64,000 nucleotides of DNA, taken from NCBI GenBank assembly GCA_050084515.1, contig CM114272.1:19778001-19842000 (forward strand), in the 5' to 3' direction. Both the position numbers and the translations under genes were made by a program. Each line of letters starts with the position of its first letter. The stretch's first letter is position 1. The DNA is from Blasia pusilla (taxonomy: Eukaryota > Marchantiophyta > Marchantiopsida > Blasiales). The notes below the pieces were generated by a model, which saw only the letters and a program-made list of their open reading frames with translations, did not search any database and was not told where the DNA came from. This document shows, one piece after another, positions 12,967 through 22,630 of the stretch.

Positions 12967-14455
12967 AAAAGTGTTAAAAATACTTACGTGTTCATGGCAT
13001 GCATTGCCATCTCCACCGTCGCCATGTGATGAGGGTATGGGTGAAGGACCACTGCCTTCACGCAGAAATGTGCCTGCCATGAGTTGGGGCGCTCCTCCGC
13101 AAACTTGGTCCACGCCATGAACATGTGATTTCCATCCCAGATGAAGAAATGCAGATTCCTCATCCAGCTTAATTCCGTGCCCTCAACTTGCCTTCTGAAG
13201 TCTTGGTCTCCCATCCTCCAGAATGTGTCGAGATTTTCCAAGTCCTCCTCGGTAACCAGAGCTTGGGTTCCATGCTTGTCGTAAGGCTAAACATAGAAGG
13301 GAGGAAAATTGTTCACGTAGGATGCTGTCGCCGCCGATTGTTTTAGCTTTGCGATGTCCTCGTCGGACTGTATTCCGCGGACGTATTCCATTGTCCTTAA
13401 TCGGCAGAGTGGAATCCTCGGGGCGTTGTGGCCCTCCATGAGTGCCATCTGCTTTACCACCTGTCAGAACCGGGACAAGAGGAATAAGATACACTGAAAT
13501 CCCAATGAATTGCAATTCACATAATTAAAAAAACCCAGAACCTCTCTTACCCGCTCGAAAATGGAGTCGGTTTCTTGACCAACTAACTTTTCTGAGACAG
13601 GGGCTGGCAAATCGACTGGGAACTCGTCGATCCGATAGAGGTCGATGTCCTCTGCCGGGCTTGGAGTCGAGAATGACCGCTCTCCGGCTTCTTCCGCCAT
13701 GTCCACCATCTCCACGTTGGCGGTCCTCATGACCTCGTCGTCATCGATTTGAACTGGTGTTGTTTCCACTATGTTGATTGTGTCCCCGGACTTCGTGGGG
13801 GACATTTCCCGCATCTCAACACTTGCGGTTGGACGGGCTGGGCTTTCGTCAATGGCTATCGCTTTTTCCCGCCTCGCTTTAGCCAATTCCGCCCTCCTCA
13901 CCGACGCGTCCAGACGCTTCTTTTCTCTCTTTTCGTCGGCGATCCTTTTCTTCAAGGCCTGCGACGCGTCTCGGCCTCTTCTTCGTTCGTTTATCTAGCG
14001 CCTCTTGAACACGTCTCGCTTGAAGCACTTGGTTGTGCATCTCGCTTCCCTTTCCCGCTCCTCGATTTCCTGCTGCCTAATTTCATTCGCGAACGAGGCG
14101 CAGGAGAAGTCGACGCAGAGTCCTAATGGACTTGGGAGTGAAGCTCCCGGACTTGTTGGCTTGTACTTTTTTCCTCGTCATTTTTTCCGGAAATGCCTCC
14201 GCCTATGTCCACAACGAATCCCTTGATCAGTCGCCTTGCTGATGTCGAGATGGGAGCTCGTCTCGCCTTGGTGGTTAGCTCGAATCGTCCCGATATCGCT
14301 CGGTCGAACCGTCTCGCTCTCGTTCCCTCCTATCAACTTGCGATGTGTCGCCGCGTGAAATGCCCCTTCGTATCTGATCAGCTACTGCGCGGGAGAGTGA
14401 GGAGTGAGGAATAAAGATCGCGAAATGAGAAACCGGAAATGAGCGACTTCTGCCC

Positions 14456-14463
14456 TATTTATA
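14456..14463 (-). promoter_or_regulatory. TATA box for gene A
   Basis: TATAAATA read on the minus strand, inside GTATAAATAGGGC. It lies about 275 bp upstream of the proposed ATG (14181) and about 90 bp from the palindrome array. A plausible transcription start is near 14430. Confidence 0.6.
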
Positions 14464-14552
14464 CTTTTCTAGCCGTCGGGCTGACCGTTGGGTCCCGTCG
14501 TCCTTTCGACGGCGACGTGCCGAATGTTACGGAAGTCCGGACGTGAAAAATC

Positions 14553-15215
14553 GCAACCCGTCGGAGTCCGACAAGTTGCGCGGCTCCGCCATCCCGGGAA
14601 CGTCGCCACATGTGCGAGCAACCCGTCGGAGCCCGACGGGTTGAGCGCCTCCGTCGTCTTTGGAAAAGAACGCGAGGTACCCGCGCAACCCGTCGGAGAC
14701 CGACATGTTGCGTGCCTCCGCCATCCTGCGAACGTCGCCACGTGCGCGAGCAACCCGTCGGAGACCGACGGGTTGAGCTCCTCCGTCGTCTTCGGAAAAC
14801 AACGCGAGGTACCCGCGCAAGCCGTCGGAGACCGACATGTTGCGCGCCTCCGCCGTGTTTGGGACGGGAACGGGACGTATTTTGGGCAATCCGTCGGAGA
14901 CTGTTGGGTTGCACGCTTCCCTCATCATGGGTTAGGAACGATGGCTTCCCGTGCAAGTCGTCGGAGTCTGGCTGGCTGCACCACAAGGCGACGCCCTTGC
15001 GCAACCGGTTGGACGGCGACGGGTTGCACGCCTCGCCGTCTTTGGGCTCAAAGGCGAGGCACCCGCGGAACTTGTCGGGAACAGACGGTTTGCACGCCTC
15101 CGGCATCTTTGAGCAAGAAGGATCGGTATCCCAGCAAGTCGTCGGAGAGCAACGGGTTGCTCGCTTCGACAATGTTTAGCAGAAGCGTGCAACCCGTCCG
15201 ATGCCGACGGGTTGC
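14553..15215. repeat. Palindrome array, 11 copies at ~66-bp period, in a divergent promoter
   Basis: Copies start at 14553, 14618, 14685, 14750, 14817, 14886, 14953, 15001, 15067, 15134 and 15189. Spacings are 65, 67, 65, 67, 69, 67, 48, 66, 67 and 55 bp. Each 27-bp palindrome is followed by a spacer of about 40 bp. The first spacers alternate between two types (CCGCCATCC..GAACGTCGCCAC and CCGTCGTCTT.GGAAAA.AACGCGAGGTACCCG), so a 132-bp dimer repeat exists at 14579-14843. Palindromes are best preserved near gene A and decay toward 15 kb. The array sits exactly between two outward-facing TATA boxes. Possible roles are a protein-binding array, an enhancer or a transposase-binding region; none is shown. 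Confidence 0.9.
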
Positions 15216-15417
15216 GGGCTTTCGTAAGCTTTGGGTAATTTCGAGTTACCAGGACTCGACGGGTTCCAAGTGATGCGCAACCCTCGCTTCCCAAATCCGG
15301 TAACATATTGCAACACAATTGAATGTGTTCTGAATTGGATCCATTGTGTCGACAATCTCCCCACGAATTCATCTTGTCAAGTAAAAAATCATCGAGGAGT
15401 ATCTGTTTCCTATTCAC

Positions 15418-15424
15418 TATAAAT
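15418..15424 (+). promoter_or_regulatory. TATA box for gene B
   Basis: TATAAAT inside TTCACTATAAATTAAAAATTC, 76 bp before the ATG at 15494. It faces away from the gene A TATA box, 955 bp apart. Confidence 0.55.
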
Positions 15425-15427
15425 TAA

Positions 15428-15472
15428 AAATTCTCATTCTCATTCTCATTCTCATTCTCAATCTCAATCTCC
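15428..15472 (+). repeat. CTCATT hexamer microsatellite in the gene B leader
   Basis: Tandem TTCTCA units, the last two changed to ATCTCA, lie between the TATA box and the ATG, so probably in the 5' untranslated region. Pyrimidine-rich leaders are common in plant genes. Confidence 0.8.
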
Positions 15473-15493
15473 TCCCGTAGGAATCTTCTTGGA

Positions 15494-18400
15494 ATGGATA
15501 ATTATGTTAAGCTCACTTGTGGCGGGTCATCTCATCGGCCCTTCCTCAATCGAAATCATTCGATCCCAAGCTCGTGAGTCTTTTCGTAGCAATGGATGAA
15601 AATTTTTCATTTGTTCGATTTCTTCTTCAAATTGGAACCATCTTTGTATCCAAAGATGTTAGGGTGGAAGGTACGGAAGACATAATAGGTGAGACGGTCC
15701 AGCCAGTGACCTCAGACCGTAAAGTATGGAATCTCCTACTTGTCGCAAATGGTCAATATAGAGTTTACGGCCTGCCCCTGAATACGTCTGTTTCCCAAGT
15801 AGACGGTCTAGAATTTCCTAGTGCTCCGAGCTCTACGTTTGCAACTCCAAGCTCTGCAGATCCGGCTTCGACACCAACTTCGCACACTTGTAACAATGTT
15901 GTTCTTCTTGAAGAGATTCCGGATGTTATCAACCTCAGCGGATCTGTCGGACACCAATCGGGCCCTGTGTCCGCCTACTCATTCCTCTTGCGAGTATCAG
16001 GAAATAGTTTGCTTTCGTCTCTGCCCTTGAAAATGTTCAAGCATATTCTTGTCGACGAGCTGCCACCCACGTACGATGGTAACTGCATTTTTGAGTTGCC
16101 TCCACTTGCGCTCTGCTCAAAAGAAGGATGGAGGCGATGAAGGGTATGGACGAAAGTCTGATTGTCATCGATGGTGCAGGCTTCAACGGACAAGTGCTTC
16201 CATCCCAGATGGTCCTTGGATTGTCTCCCGCCGCCAATGCGTGGGAGCCTTGGAGTGTAGAAGTCCAGCATATCCGTATCTAGAGCGCAACGGGCGAGTC
16301 AATACGTCGCAATTCCCCCCCAAGAATGCAGAAACTCCATACGAGGTGGGTACCACAATACCGCCGGGAGGCCATCGATGTCCTCATTGCAGGCATCGCC
16401 CTTCTGCGTTGGAGCGTGTCCTGCATACATATTTTTCATTGTCCATGACTTGGGCTCCACGTCTGATTATACAAGGCTGGCAATTCATGTTGGCTCCCAC
16501 ACTCATCCTGTGACCGATGCAATTCAAAGACACATCAAGGAGGATGTGGCGAAGAAAGTAGCCGAGGTCTTCAGAAACTCTCCGGGTTCAAAGCCCGGGG
16601 TGATCAAGCTCACAACGGCATCACAAATTTGTGAACAATTGCTTGTAATCCCTGGACAGGGCGAGATCACGGCGGTTGAGGAGAAACAACTGTGGGAAAA
16701 TCTCGCATTTCTCGCTGATCCTGAATGCTTCCGAATTTCTTTGCGTCGATCACGAGTTACGGATGGAAAGACGGCGAAATGGATGCCATCGCGAGAATCA
16801 AGGCCAACTCAGATTTCCATTCATTCGAGAGATGGCAGTTCATGGGCCAAGGAGGCGAGGATCCAGGGCCTATGTCTTCAAAATGTCAACCACAGTCCGT
16901 CGAGTGGCCTCGATCTTATAGATCGAATGAGGGAAGGGAAGATCTTTACGGGGAGTTGGGTCGGCTTTGATAATTGCTCAGAGTCTTTGAACGGATGGTT
17001 GACGATGGGTGCTCACGTTTATGACCATGTGGAGAAGGGACTCAAAACTATATTTGTGTGTGAAGTAAAGGCGTAAGAAGATGTTGGCGGTTTGAAGATG
17101 TGTTGGTTACTCTTATTGGAGGTGGTGAAGGAAAACAAAAGGCCACCTCCGAAAATTTATGGGTTCATGGCGGACAATGCACAACCTGGGTGGATTGCTA
17201 TCCGGGAAGTGTTCAGGGTAGAGAGGTTCAACTGTGAGGGAAAGGTCGGATGCTTTCCATGGGCAACGATCAGTGACCGGTACACCAAATCTTGCATCAA
17301 GGAGAATAAGAGGACAGAGCATGTCACTCTACTCCAACGCTGCAAGGACAAAAAAACCTTGAAGCAGGCCATGGGCGCCGGGAAGAACTTCATGGGTGGT
17401 GGAGGAAGCATGCGATTGAGGGGAAGTACAAAGAGTTGTGCTCTTGGTTGAGTTGGTGGTATGACGTATGAGACAATGGGGAAACTTCATGCGGCATGTG
17501 AGTTCACTATTTTGTCTTGTCAAGCTCACGCTGAGAATTGTTTGTAAAGTTGTAGCTCATGGTGAGAAGCGTGGGAATTATATGGATTTCAAACCCAAGA
17601 AACCAAGCAAGTCGTCGGATCGACGGGTTGCCGAGTGTGCAACCCGACGGAAACCGACGGTTGTTGCCGAGTGTGCAACCGGAAACCGACGGGTTTCCGA
17701 GTGTGCAACCCGACGGAAACCGACGGGTTGCTCCAGGGTGCAACCCGACGGAAACCGACGGGTTTCATCCAGATGTTTGGTGTCGTCCCGGGTGTGCAAC
17801 CATTCGGGACCCGACGAGTCACGAGTCGTTCATGGGATGCCTCGGCCTTGCAACCCGTCAGGTTCCGGACGGGTTGCGTGAGGTGGGTTTAAGGTTACAA
17901 CACGGCGGGACCCGGATGGGTCGCAGAGTCGTTCATGGGATGCCTCGGCCTGCAACTCGCCTGGTTCCGAGCCAGTGTCGCTTATTTCTTTGACTCTGGG
18001 TTATTTTCGTTCCCTTCTAACATTGCCGTCGTTGGTGGATTGAACGTTCATGAAAATGCCCCCGCCCAACACAAGTGGAGCGAAAATGTTCATTCCTCTT
18101 GGAGGTCGTCACAAGCATGCCAACGAATTTCACTTGTGGAGGCATGCCAACAAGACCAGGCAAGAGAAATGCTACAGTCTGCAGCATCCCATATCTTTCT
18201 CACAAAAGGCATAACAAAAGGAAAAGGGTCGTCGATCTACGAGCTCTATGTCAGGGCGGCTGTGAGATCTGGTGATGAAAAATTGTATGTCGAAGCCTTC
18301 AACCGGTGCGTAGCTGGAACTCCACTTGAGCAAGACGTACACATTGGTGGGGATATTCGTGGGCGGGTTTCAAGACGTCCCATACAGATGGTGGTAGAGC

Positions 18401-19541
18401 AGTCCGAACGAGACTCATGGAGACCGAGATAAGTATCTTGACTTGAGCGGCGGTGAAGAGGCAGCATCGAGGAACGAATCCGGTGATTGATTTGGATGAG
18501 GAAATTACACCGCCCAGGTATTTGGGGACCCCGGACCCGTCCCAAATCCGTGATGGAGTTACTTCTCCAAAATCAGTGAATGTTTTATTTCAAAAGCCCT
18601 CCGTTGCTGGAAGTTCGCAACATCCTATCACTGGGGAGGTTCAACAATATGGGATTCCGGTAATGGAGGTGGATTGCAACCTAAAACGGTGGCATATATC
18701 TCGGAGCAACCTAGGACGTGGACCCACCTGCAGCAGGCAGGATCTCGATGGCATTAGGAGAGCATGCGGCACTTTCCTAAATAAGAATCTGCACAAGGAT
18801 CGGGCGACCCTTTGCCTGGGTTTTGGGGACTCAAAACCTTTGATCGTTTTCACGAGGACCGGGATCAATTGAAGTACTTCTTCTGCCCAAATGAATCTTG
18901 CGCTTTCCGGAAGTCTTATCCGGCTGCCATTGGAGCTCCCGGGAATACCCCCACAATTTGGCCCATCGCCACAGTACGAATCGCACTCAGAGGCAAGTGG
19001 ACAATCTTACAAGTGCCGGTTTCAGACTCGTGAGACGGGGAAGTTCGGAGCATGTTCGCATTACTGAGACCTTCGATTTAGTATTCAACCCAAGATTGAT
19101 GTCAACATGTACCCGGAGAAGGTGGATTATCTCAATCCATTATTTCTGTTTGAGTCTAGAAATGGGGTGAAGAGAAACAGAATATGTAGGCCAACGGTGG
19201 AGAGAGCAAAACGAATTGCAGCAGCTCGGGAGGCAAAAATGGAGATCATCGCCACAAAAGATGTCCAGAGTGGCAATGGAATAGGAAGGATGTATTGGGT
19301 CAGGAACAACACTGTAAATTCAAGTGTCACAGGGGTGTATGTGGTGTACATCTGTTGCTTTCCCACATGTTCATGTGATGACTTTGTCCAAAGAGAGACA
19401 AGTGGCAAAAGGTATTTCCCTTGTAAGCACATGTACTATGTGTTGCTGGTAGTTTTAAGAGAGTCGGAGGTAGGAGTAGGAATCCACCAACCAATTTTGT
19501 CCCTCAAAGAAGTTCGAATTATTTTAAACAAACCACTTTGA
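15494..19541 (+). pseudogene. Gene B of the insertion: MULE-like transposase with SWIM finger, broken
   Basis: ATG 15494 reads MDNYVKLTCGGSSH, and the frame then shifts to SKSFDPKLVSLFVAMDENF (from about 15550). Later pieces read like a MULE-type protein in changing frames: AIHVGSHTHPVTDAIQRHI (16475-16540, an H-x-H-P motif), KGLKTIFVCEVKA (17030-17070), KIYGFMADNAQPGWIAIREV (17150-17205, candidate catalytic Asp), RISLVEACQQDQAREML (about 18125-18175) and a SWIM zinc finger C-x-C...C-x-H (CSCDDF..FPCKH, 19370-19430). SWIM fingers sit near the C-terminus of MULE transposases. Palindrome cluster 3 (17607-17950) interrupts the coding order between the Asp region and the later part, so it may be an intron. 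Gene B belongs to a different subfamily from the outer MULE: their SWIM spacings differ (CSC..CKH with a long gap here; CECPWSLKGNICKH there). Confidence 0.65.
17607..17951. repeat. 27-bp palindrome cluster 3 with ~103-bp direct duplication
   Basis: Variants at 17607-17631, 17639-17667, 17675-17698, 17705-17731 and 17740-17766 share AACCCGACGGAAACCGACGGG-type centres, spaced 30-36 bp. A further copy lies at 17850-17877. GAGTCGTTCATGGGATGCCT occurs at about 17823 and again at about 17927, which marks a direct duplication of about 103 bp that includes one palindrome. Confidence 0.85.
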
Positions 19542-19945
19542 GGATGCAAAATGAGGTTTTAGATTGTACTTTTTTTTTTTTCTCAACCTTCACTGTGAGC
19601 TTGAACTCTATTCAGCCCGGGGCAAATGATAGATTTTTTCCAGACCTTGGATGGAAAAAGTGATTGGTTCCACACTTATGATTCCACTGATTTTTCAGTT
19701 TTGTAAATTTTGTGCAATTTGCAACTCGTCGGACTCACAGGGGTTGCCAAAATATGGAAGAGGAAAAAAAAACTGTGGGATTGTTTAATAAATGAACAAA
19801 AAAGTGCAAAAAAATTCACACAAAAAGTTTCCTCTCTTCAACCCAACGGAAACTCTCTTCAAAAAAAAGTATCTATTTCGGTTGAAGGTAGTTTCCTCTC
19901 TCCTCTCTCCTCTCTTCTTCTCTTCCTCTCCTCTTACCGCACCTC
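19542..19945. other. Right end of the insertion
   Basis: AT-rich sequence after gene B with a poly(T) run at about 19569, one last two-arm palindrome variant at 19721-19747, the 17-bp direct repeat (19853-19869) and a CT-rich terminus (TCCTCTCTCCTCTCTCC.. to 19945). Confidence 0.6.
19721..19747. repeat. Last palindrome copy near the right end
   Basis: GCAACTCGTCGGACTC followed by an altered right arm ending GGGGTTGCC. It lies about 200 bp from the right edge of the insertion. Confidence 0.7.
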
Positions 19946-19954
19946 GATTTTGGC
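19946..19954 (+). repeat. Right 9-bp target-site duplication
   Basis: GATTTTGGC, partner of TATTTTGGC at 7552-7560. Confidence 0.7.
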
Positions 19955-22062
19955 TAGTAGCTCAAAGGAGGTGCATTTGGTGAAATGGTTGCGGGCAGTG
20001 GCGGAAAAGTGTAGACTACAACAAAAATCTTGGGAGCCGAATGCAATCATAGTGGATGATGCCAACGTCGAGCAAAATGCATTAAGGTATTCTTGGGATC
20101 CTAAAGTTGCGGTATCTTGCTGAAAGGGTACATCACACTTTTTTTTAAATGAAAAAACCTGAGTCAAATTTCCTGTCATGCAGATATTGATTACATTAGG
20201 AAAGCCATTCCGAGACTGTTATCTCAATGAAAGTTAAGCACATGGTTATATTCACTTGCAGGGTAACTTTTGCAAAGTCAAATATCATACTTTGTCTTTG
20301 GCATGTACGCCATGACTGGCTAAAGCAACTAAAGCGGAAGGTCAGATGCGCGATAATGAGAGCTCAGATGTCACGACGCCTAGGGGAGATTATGTATGTA
20401 AATCAATGTGGCACGTACACTAGAGGTGTGATCTTGGACAATGCGAGAATGATGTTGCATCAATTCTATGTAGACTTCAGGGATGAAGTGGAGTTCATCA
20501 ACTATATACAGACTTATTGGGAGCCAAAACTAGGTGGCTACAAACACTTTACCTTTTTTCCCCTTCCATAATTGTTCCCTTTTTTATCACACTTTCATTA
20601 ACTTTGTGCCACTCATTGCAAGGGCCAGCATGTACAAGATAAGGATGTGATTTGTTTTTGTGTGCAGACAAGTGGGTTAAAGCGGCGAGGGACTATCCTC
20701 ATGCAAACTAGGACACAAATGCTGCAATTGAAGCATATCATGGAAGCATGAAGGCAGTTCTAGCAGATGACAACAGAAGTATGTCTCAAAGAAGAGGAGA
20801 CTACTTGGTTTGGAAGCTCAGTAGTTTTGTAGAGGCATGGTACTTCCATATACACTTGCTGAAAAAAAATGGGTTTGTTCGAAATGCAGAAGATGAGCAA
20901 TATGTGAATAATGCAGTTCTGAAGGGAAGAGAAATCCCAGCAGATGATGTGCAACTTACAGAATCTAGGGGGCAAGTTAGGATGGCACGAGTGAGGAGCC
21001 AAACCATACCCAATAAGTGGTATGAAGTCTACAACTATGACACTGAATGGGGCCATTGTGAGTGTCCTTGGTCACTAAAAGGAAACATATGCAAACATAT
21101 GGTAAGAAAAAGGTTGGTTTGTCTTGGATAGCATAAAATTAAGCAATCGTGCACCTTTTTCTGCACGTCATTTTATTGATTGAATCTTTTCAATTGATTC
21201 CTTCCATTTCTTTGTAGATTGCTGCTCTACTACGAGATGATTACAGCGAAGAGGACCTTGTGAAATTACTTGGGACGAGACTAGGCACAAAGCATGGTGG
21301 AATTGCTCAATTAAAGATGAGCAGGACGGATTCAGTCACTCTTGACCTTCCATTGTCCAATCACATCCTGGACCTCAATGATACACAAGGTGAATGATAT
21401 GGACACCATCTAAATTTACTCATGATTCAAGGGGCCACTTGTGAGGTTGCTTGTATACATATAGACGTGTGTTTTGGAAATTCATCACATTCTCATGTAT
21501 TTATGCACTATTTGGTGTGATTCAGGAGGCATTCCATATGAAGATATGGACACGGGCACTTTCACTCAAGATACACCAATACTTGAAGCACTGAACATCC
21601 CCAAACCAAGTAACAAGGATATGGAGGTTGCTATGGACAAGCTGTAGTCTGAGTTGCGGAATCAGTGTCAAGGAAATGAGTTATTTCTTACGATGGCGTC
21701 CAAAATGTTGAGAGAAATAAACTGGCGGATTGAGAGCGCAAAAGTTATGTCTGTGAACAGCTTGACTAATCAGCCTGGAAATCCCTTCCAGATTTACAAG
21801 GACGGGTTCCAAAATAATAATTCGCTTAAACGAGTGAAGTCCAACATCGAACGATGGTCTAAACAAGCAAACAGACGAGGTACACAATATGGAGCAGGAC
21901 ATACCATAGTGATGGCTCAGACACAGGACGAAACTTCAAGCAAGTAACCATGCTTTCCAAAGCCCAAAACAAAGAAGAAGAAGTTGGGACCACAAGCTGA
22001 GTTGGACAAACAGGCAATGTCAACGACCTTAAACAATACGAGCCGAGTACTTGGTGGCACAT
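19946..22062 (+). pseudogene. Outer MULE transposase, 3' portion
   Basis: Continues the protein left at 7560: ILASSSKEVHLVKWL, then WEPNAIIVDDANVEQNAL (second catalytic Asp, ending about 20086 at a GT). Next comes an exon from about 20263 (ILCLWHVRHDWLKQLKRKV). The exon from about 20669 has DTNAAIEAYHGSMK (catalytic Glu) and the SWIM finger CECPWSLKGNICKH (about 21056-21098). It joins at gtaagaaa/..tttgtag to IAALLRDDYSEEDLVKLLG (21220 on). C-terminal exons from about 21526 end in a Lys-rich tail (KPKTKKKK, possible nuclear signal). Stops at about 20710 (likely CAG to TAG, in the Q of a QDTNAAIE motif), 21645 and 21945 show it is dead. All three acidic catalytic positions survive across the two halves. 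MULE transposase family, nuclear enzyme. Confidence 0.8.
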
Positions 22063-22630
22063 AATGTCTGTGGTATTTTTCAATTGTGGGAAGGTATGCC
22101 TATGCCCTGTAAATGATGCATTTCCTTACAATGAATATCATTGAATTTTTTTCCCACCACGAGTAGTGAATAATTAACAGAATGCCTTTCAGGTTTGTCG
22201 TTAGGAAAGCATTCTTACTTTCTGATTCTTCACGCGTTGGATCGCGGAACCTAGCCTAACACAGCCGCCGGCCCTAGGCTTCCAAACTTGCAGGACGAGG
22301 AATTTTTTATGCGCGTGTAGGACCGGGACCAAGCCATTCCCATTCAAGTTTTAAAGTTGTAAGGTCTAACACGATCAGGAGTGGCGTTTCAATTTCGCGG
22401 CGTTTCGATTTCAGGGGGCCAATCTGCACGAGCTGGTATGGCTACTCTTAGACGCGCATTTCTGGATAGGAAATATAAAATTTTTGGGCCACGGGGTTCT
22501 GTAATACTAGTGATATCGCCAGGAGAAACTTAGTGAGGAAGTCTTCGACTCGCGCTCGTATCCTCCATTTTCGAGTTGCTCTGCCAAAATTTTGATTCCA
22601 GTCTCAATAAATCCATTTTCATCAGCGACC

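Larger units (their letters stand above)
10434..14181 (-). pseudogene. Gene A of the insertion: unknown coiled-coil protein, broken
   Basis: Function unknown. The gene starts about 280 bp after a minus-strand TATA box; ATG at 14181 gives MTRKKVQANKSG. Exon 1 continues as a K/E/R-rich coiled coil (EIRQQEIEEREREAR; KRIADEKREKKRLDA) to 13551. Introns 13461-13550 and 12376-12987 have good GT-AG signals on the minus strand, and both joins keep the frame (..ER|VVKQMAL; MHAMN-T-IVSEGNV). The last exon runs from 12375 to 10434 in one frame. That frame is interrupted by single stops at 13995, 13287, 12156, 11778, 11415 and 10899, plus a frameshift near 14090. Two stops (11778, 10899) are TGA, consistent with decay of CGA codons. 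A middle segment (MRNLHFFIWDGNHMFMAW, PNSWQAHFCVKAVVL) looks globular. Divergent partner of gene B; possibly an accessory protein of the element. Confidence 0.6.
7561..19945. mobile_element. 12.4-kb palindrome-bearing insertion in the outer MULE
   Basis: Seen: the outer MULE protein breaks off at 7560 and resumes at 19946 with a shared ATTTTGGC at both edges. Between them lie two divergent decayed genes (A minus, B plus) and about 36 copies of a 27-bp palindrome that I did not see elsewhere in the window. The ends are GA-rich on the outward strand: AGGAGAGAGTAAGAGAGGAG on the left; the reverse complement of the right end contains GGTAAGAGGAGAGG. This gives a short, imperfect terminal inverted repeat. 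A perfect 17-bp direct repeat (CTCTCTTCAAAAAAAAG) lies 24 bp inside the left end (7584-7600) and 76 bp inside the right end (19853-19869). Inference: one composite MULE-like DNA transposon. Alternatively, several nested insertions share this site. Confidence 0.65.

Noticed and set aside
14553-15215. CRISPR-like layout (27-bp palindromic repeats with ~40-bp spacers)
   Set aside because: Nuclear plant-type DNA, repeats diverge, spacers are related to each other in an alternating pattern, and no cas genes are present. It is a tandem repeat array.
14459-15273. Long open frames over the palindrome array on both strands (for example 14488-15273)
   Set aside because: They exist because the GC-rich repeat lacks stops; the translation is the repeat itself.
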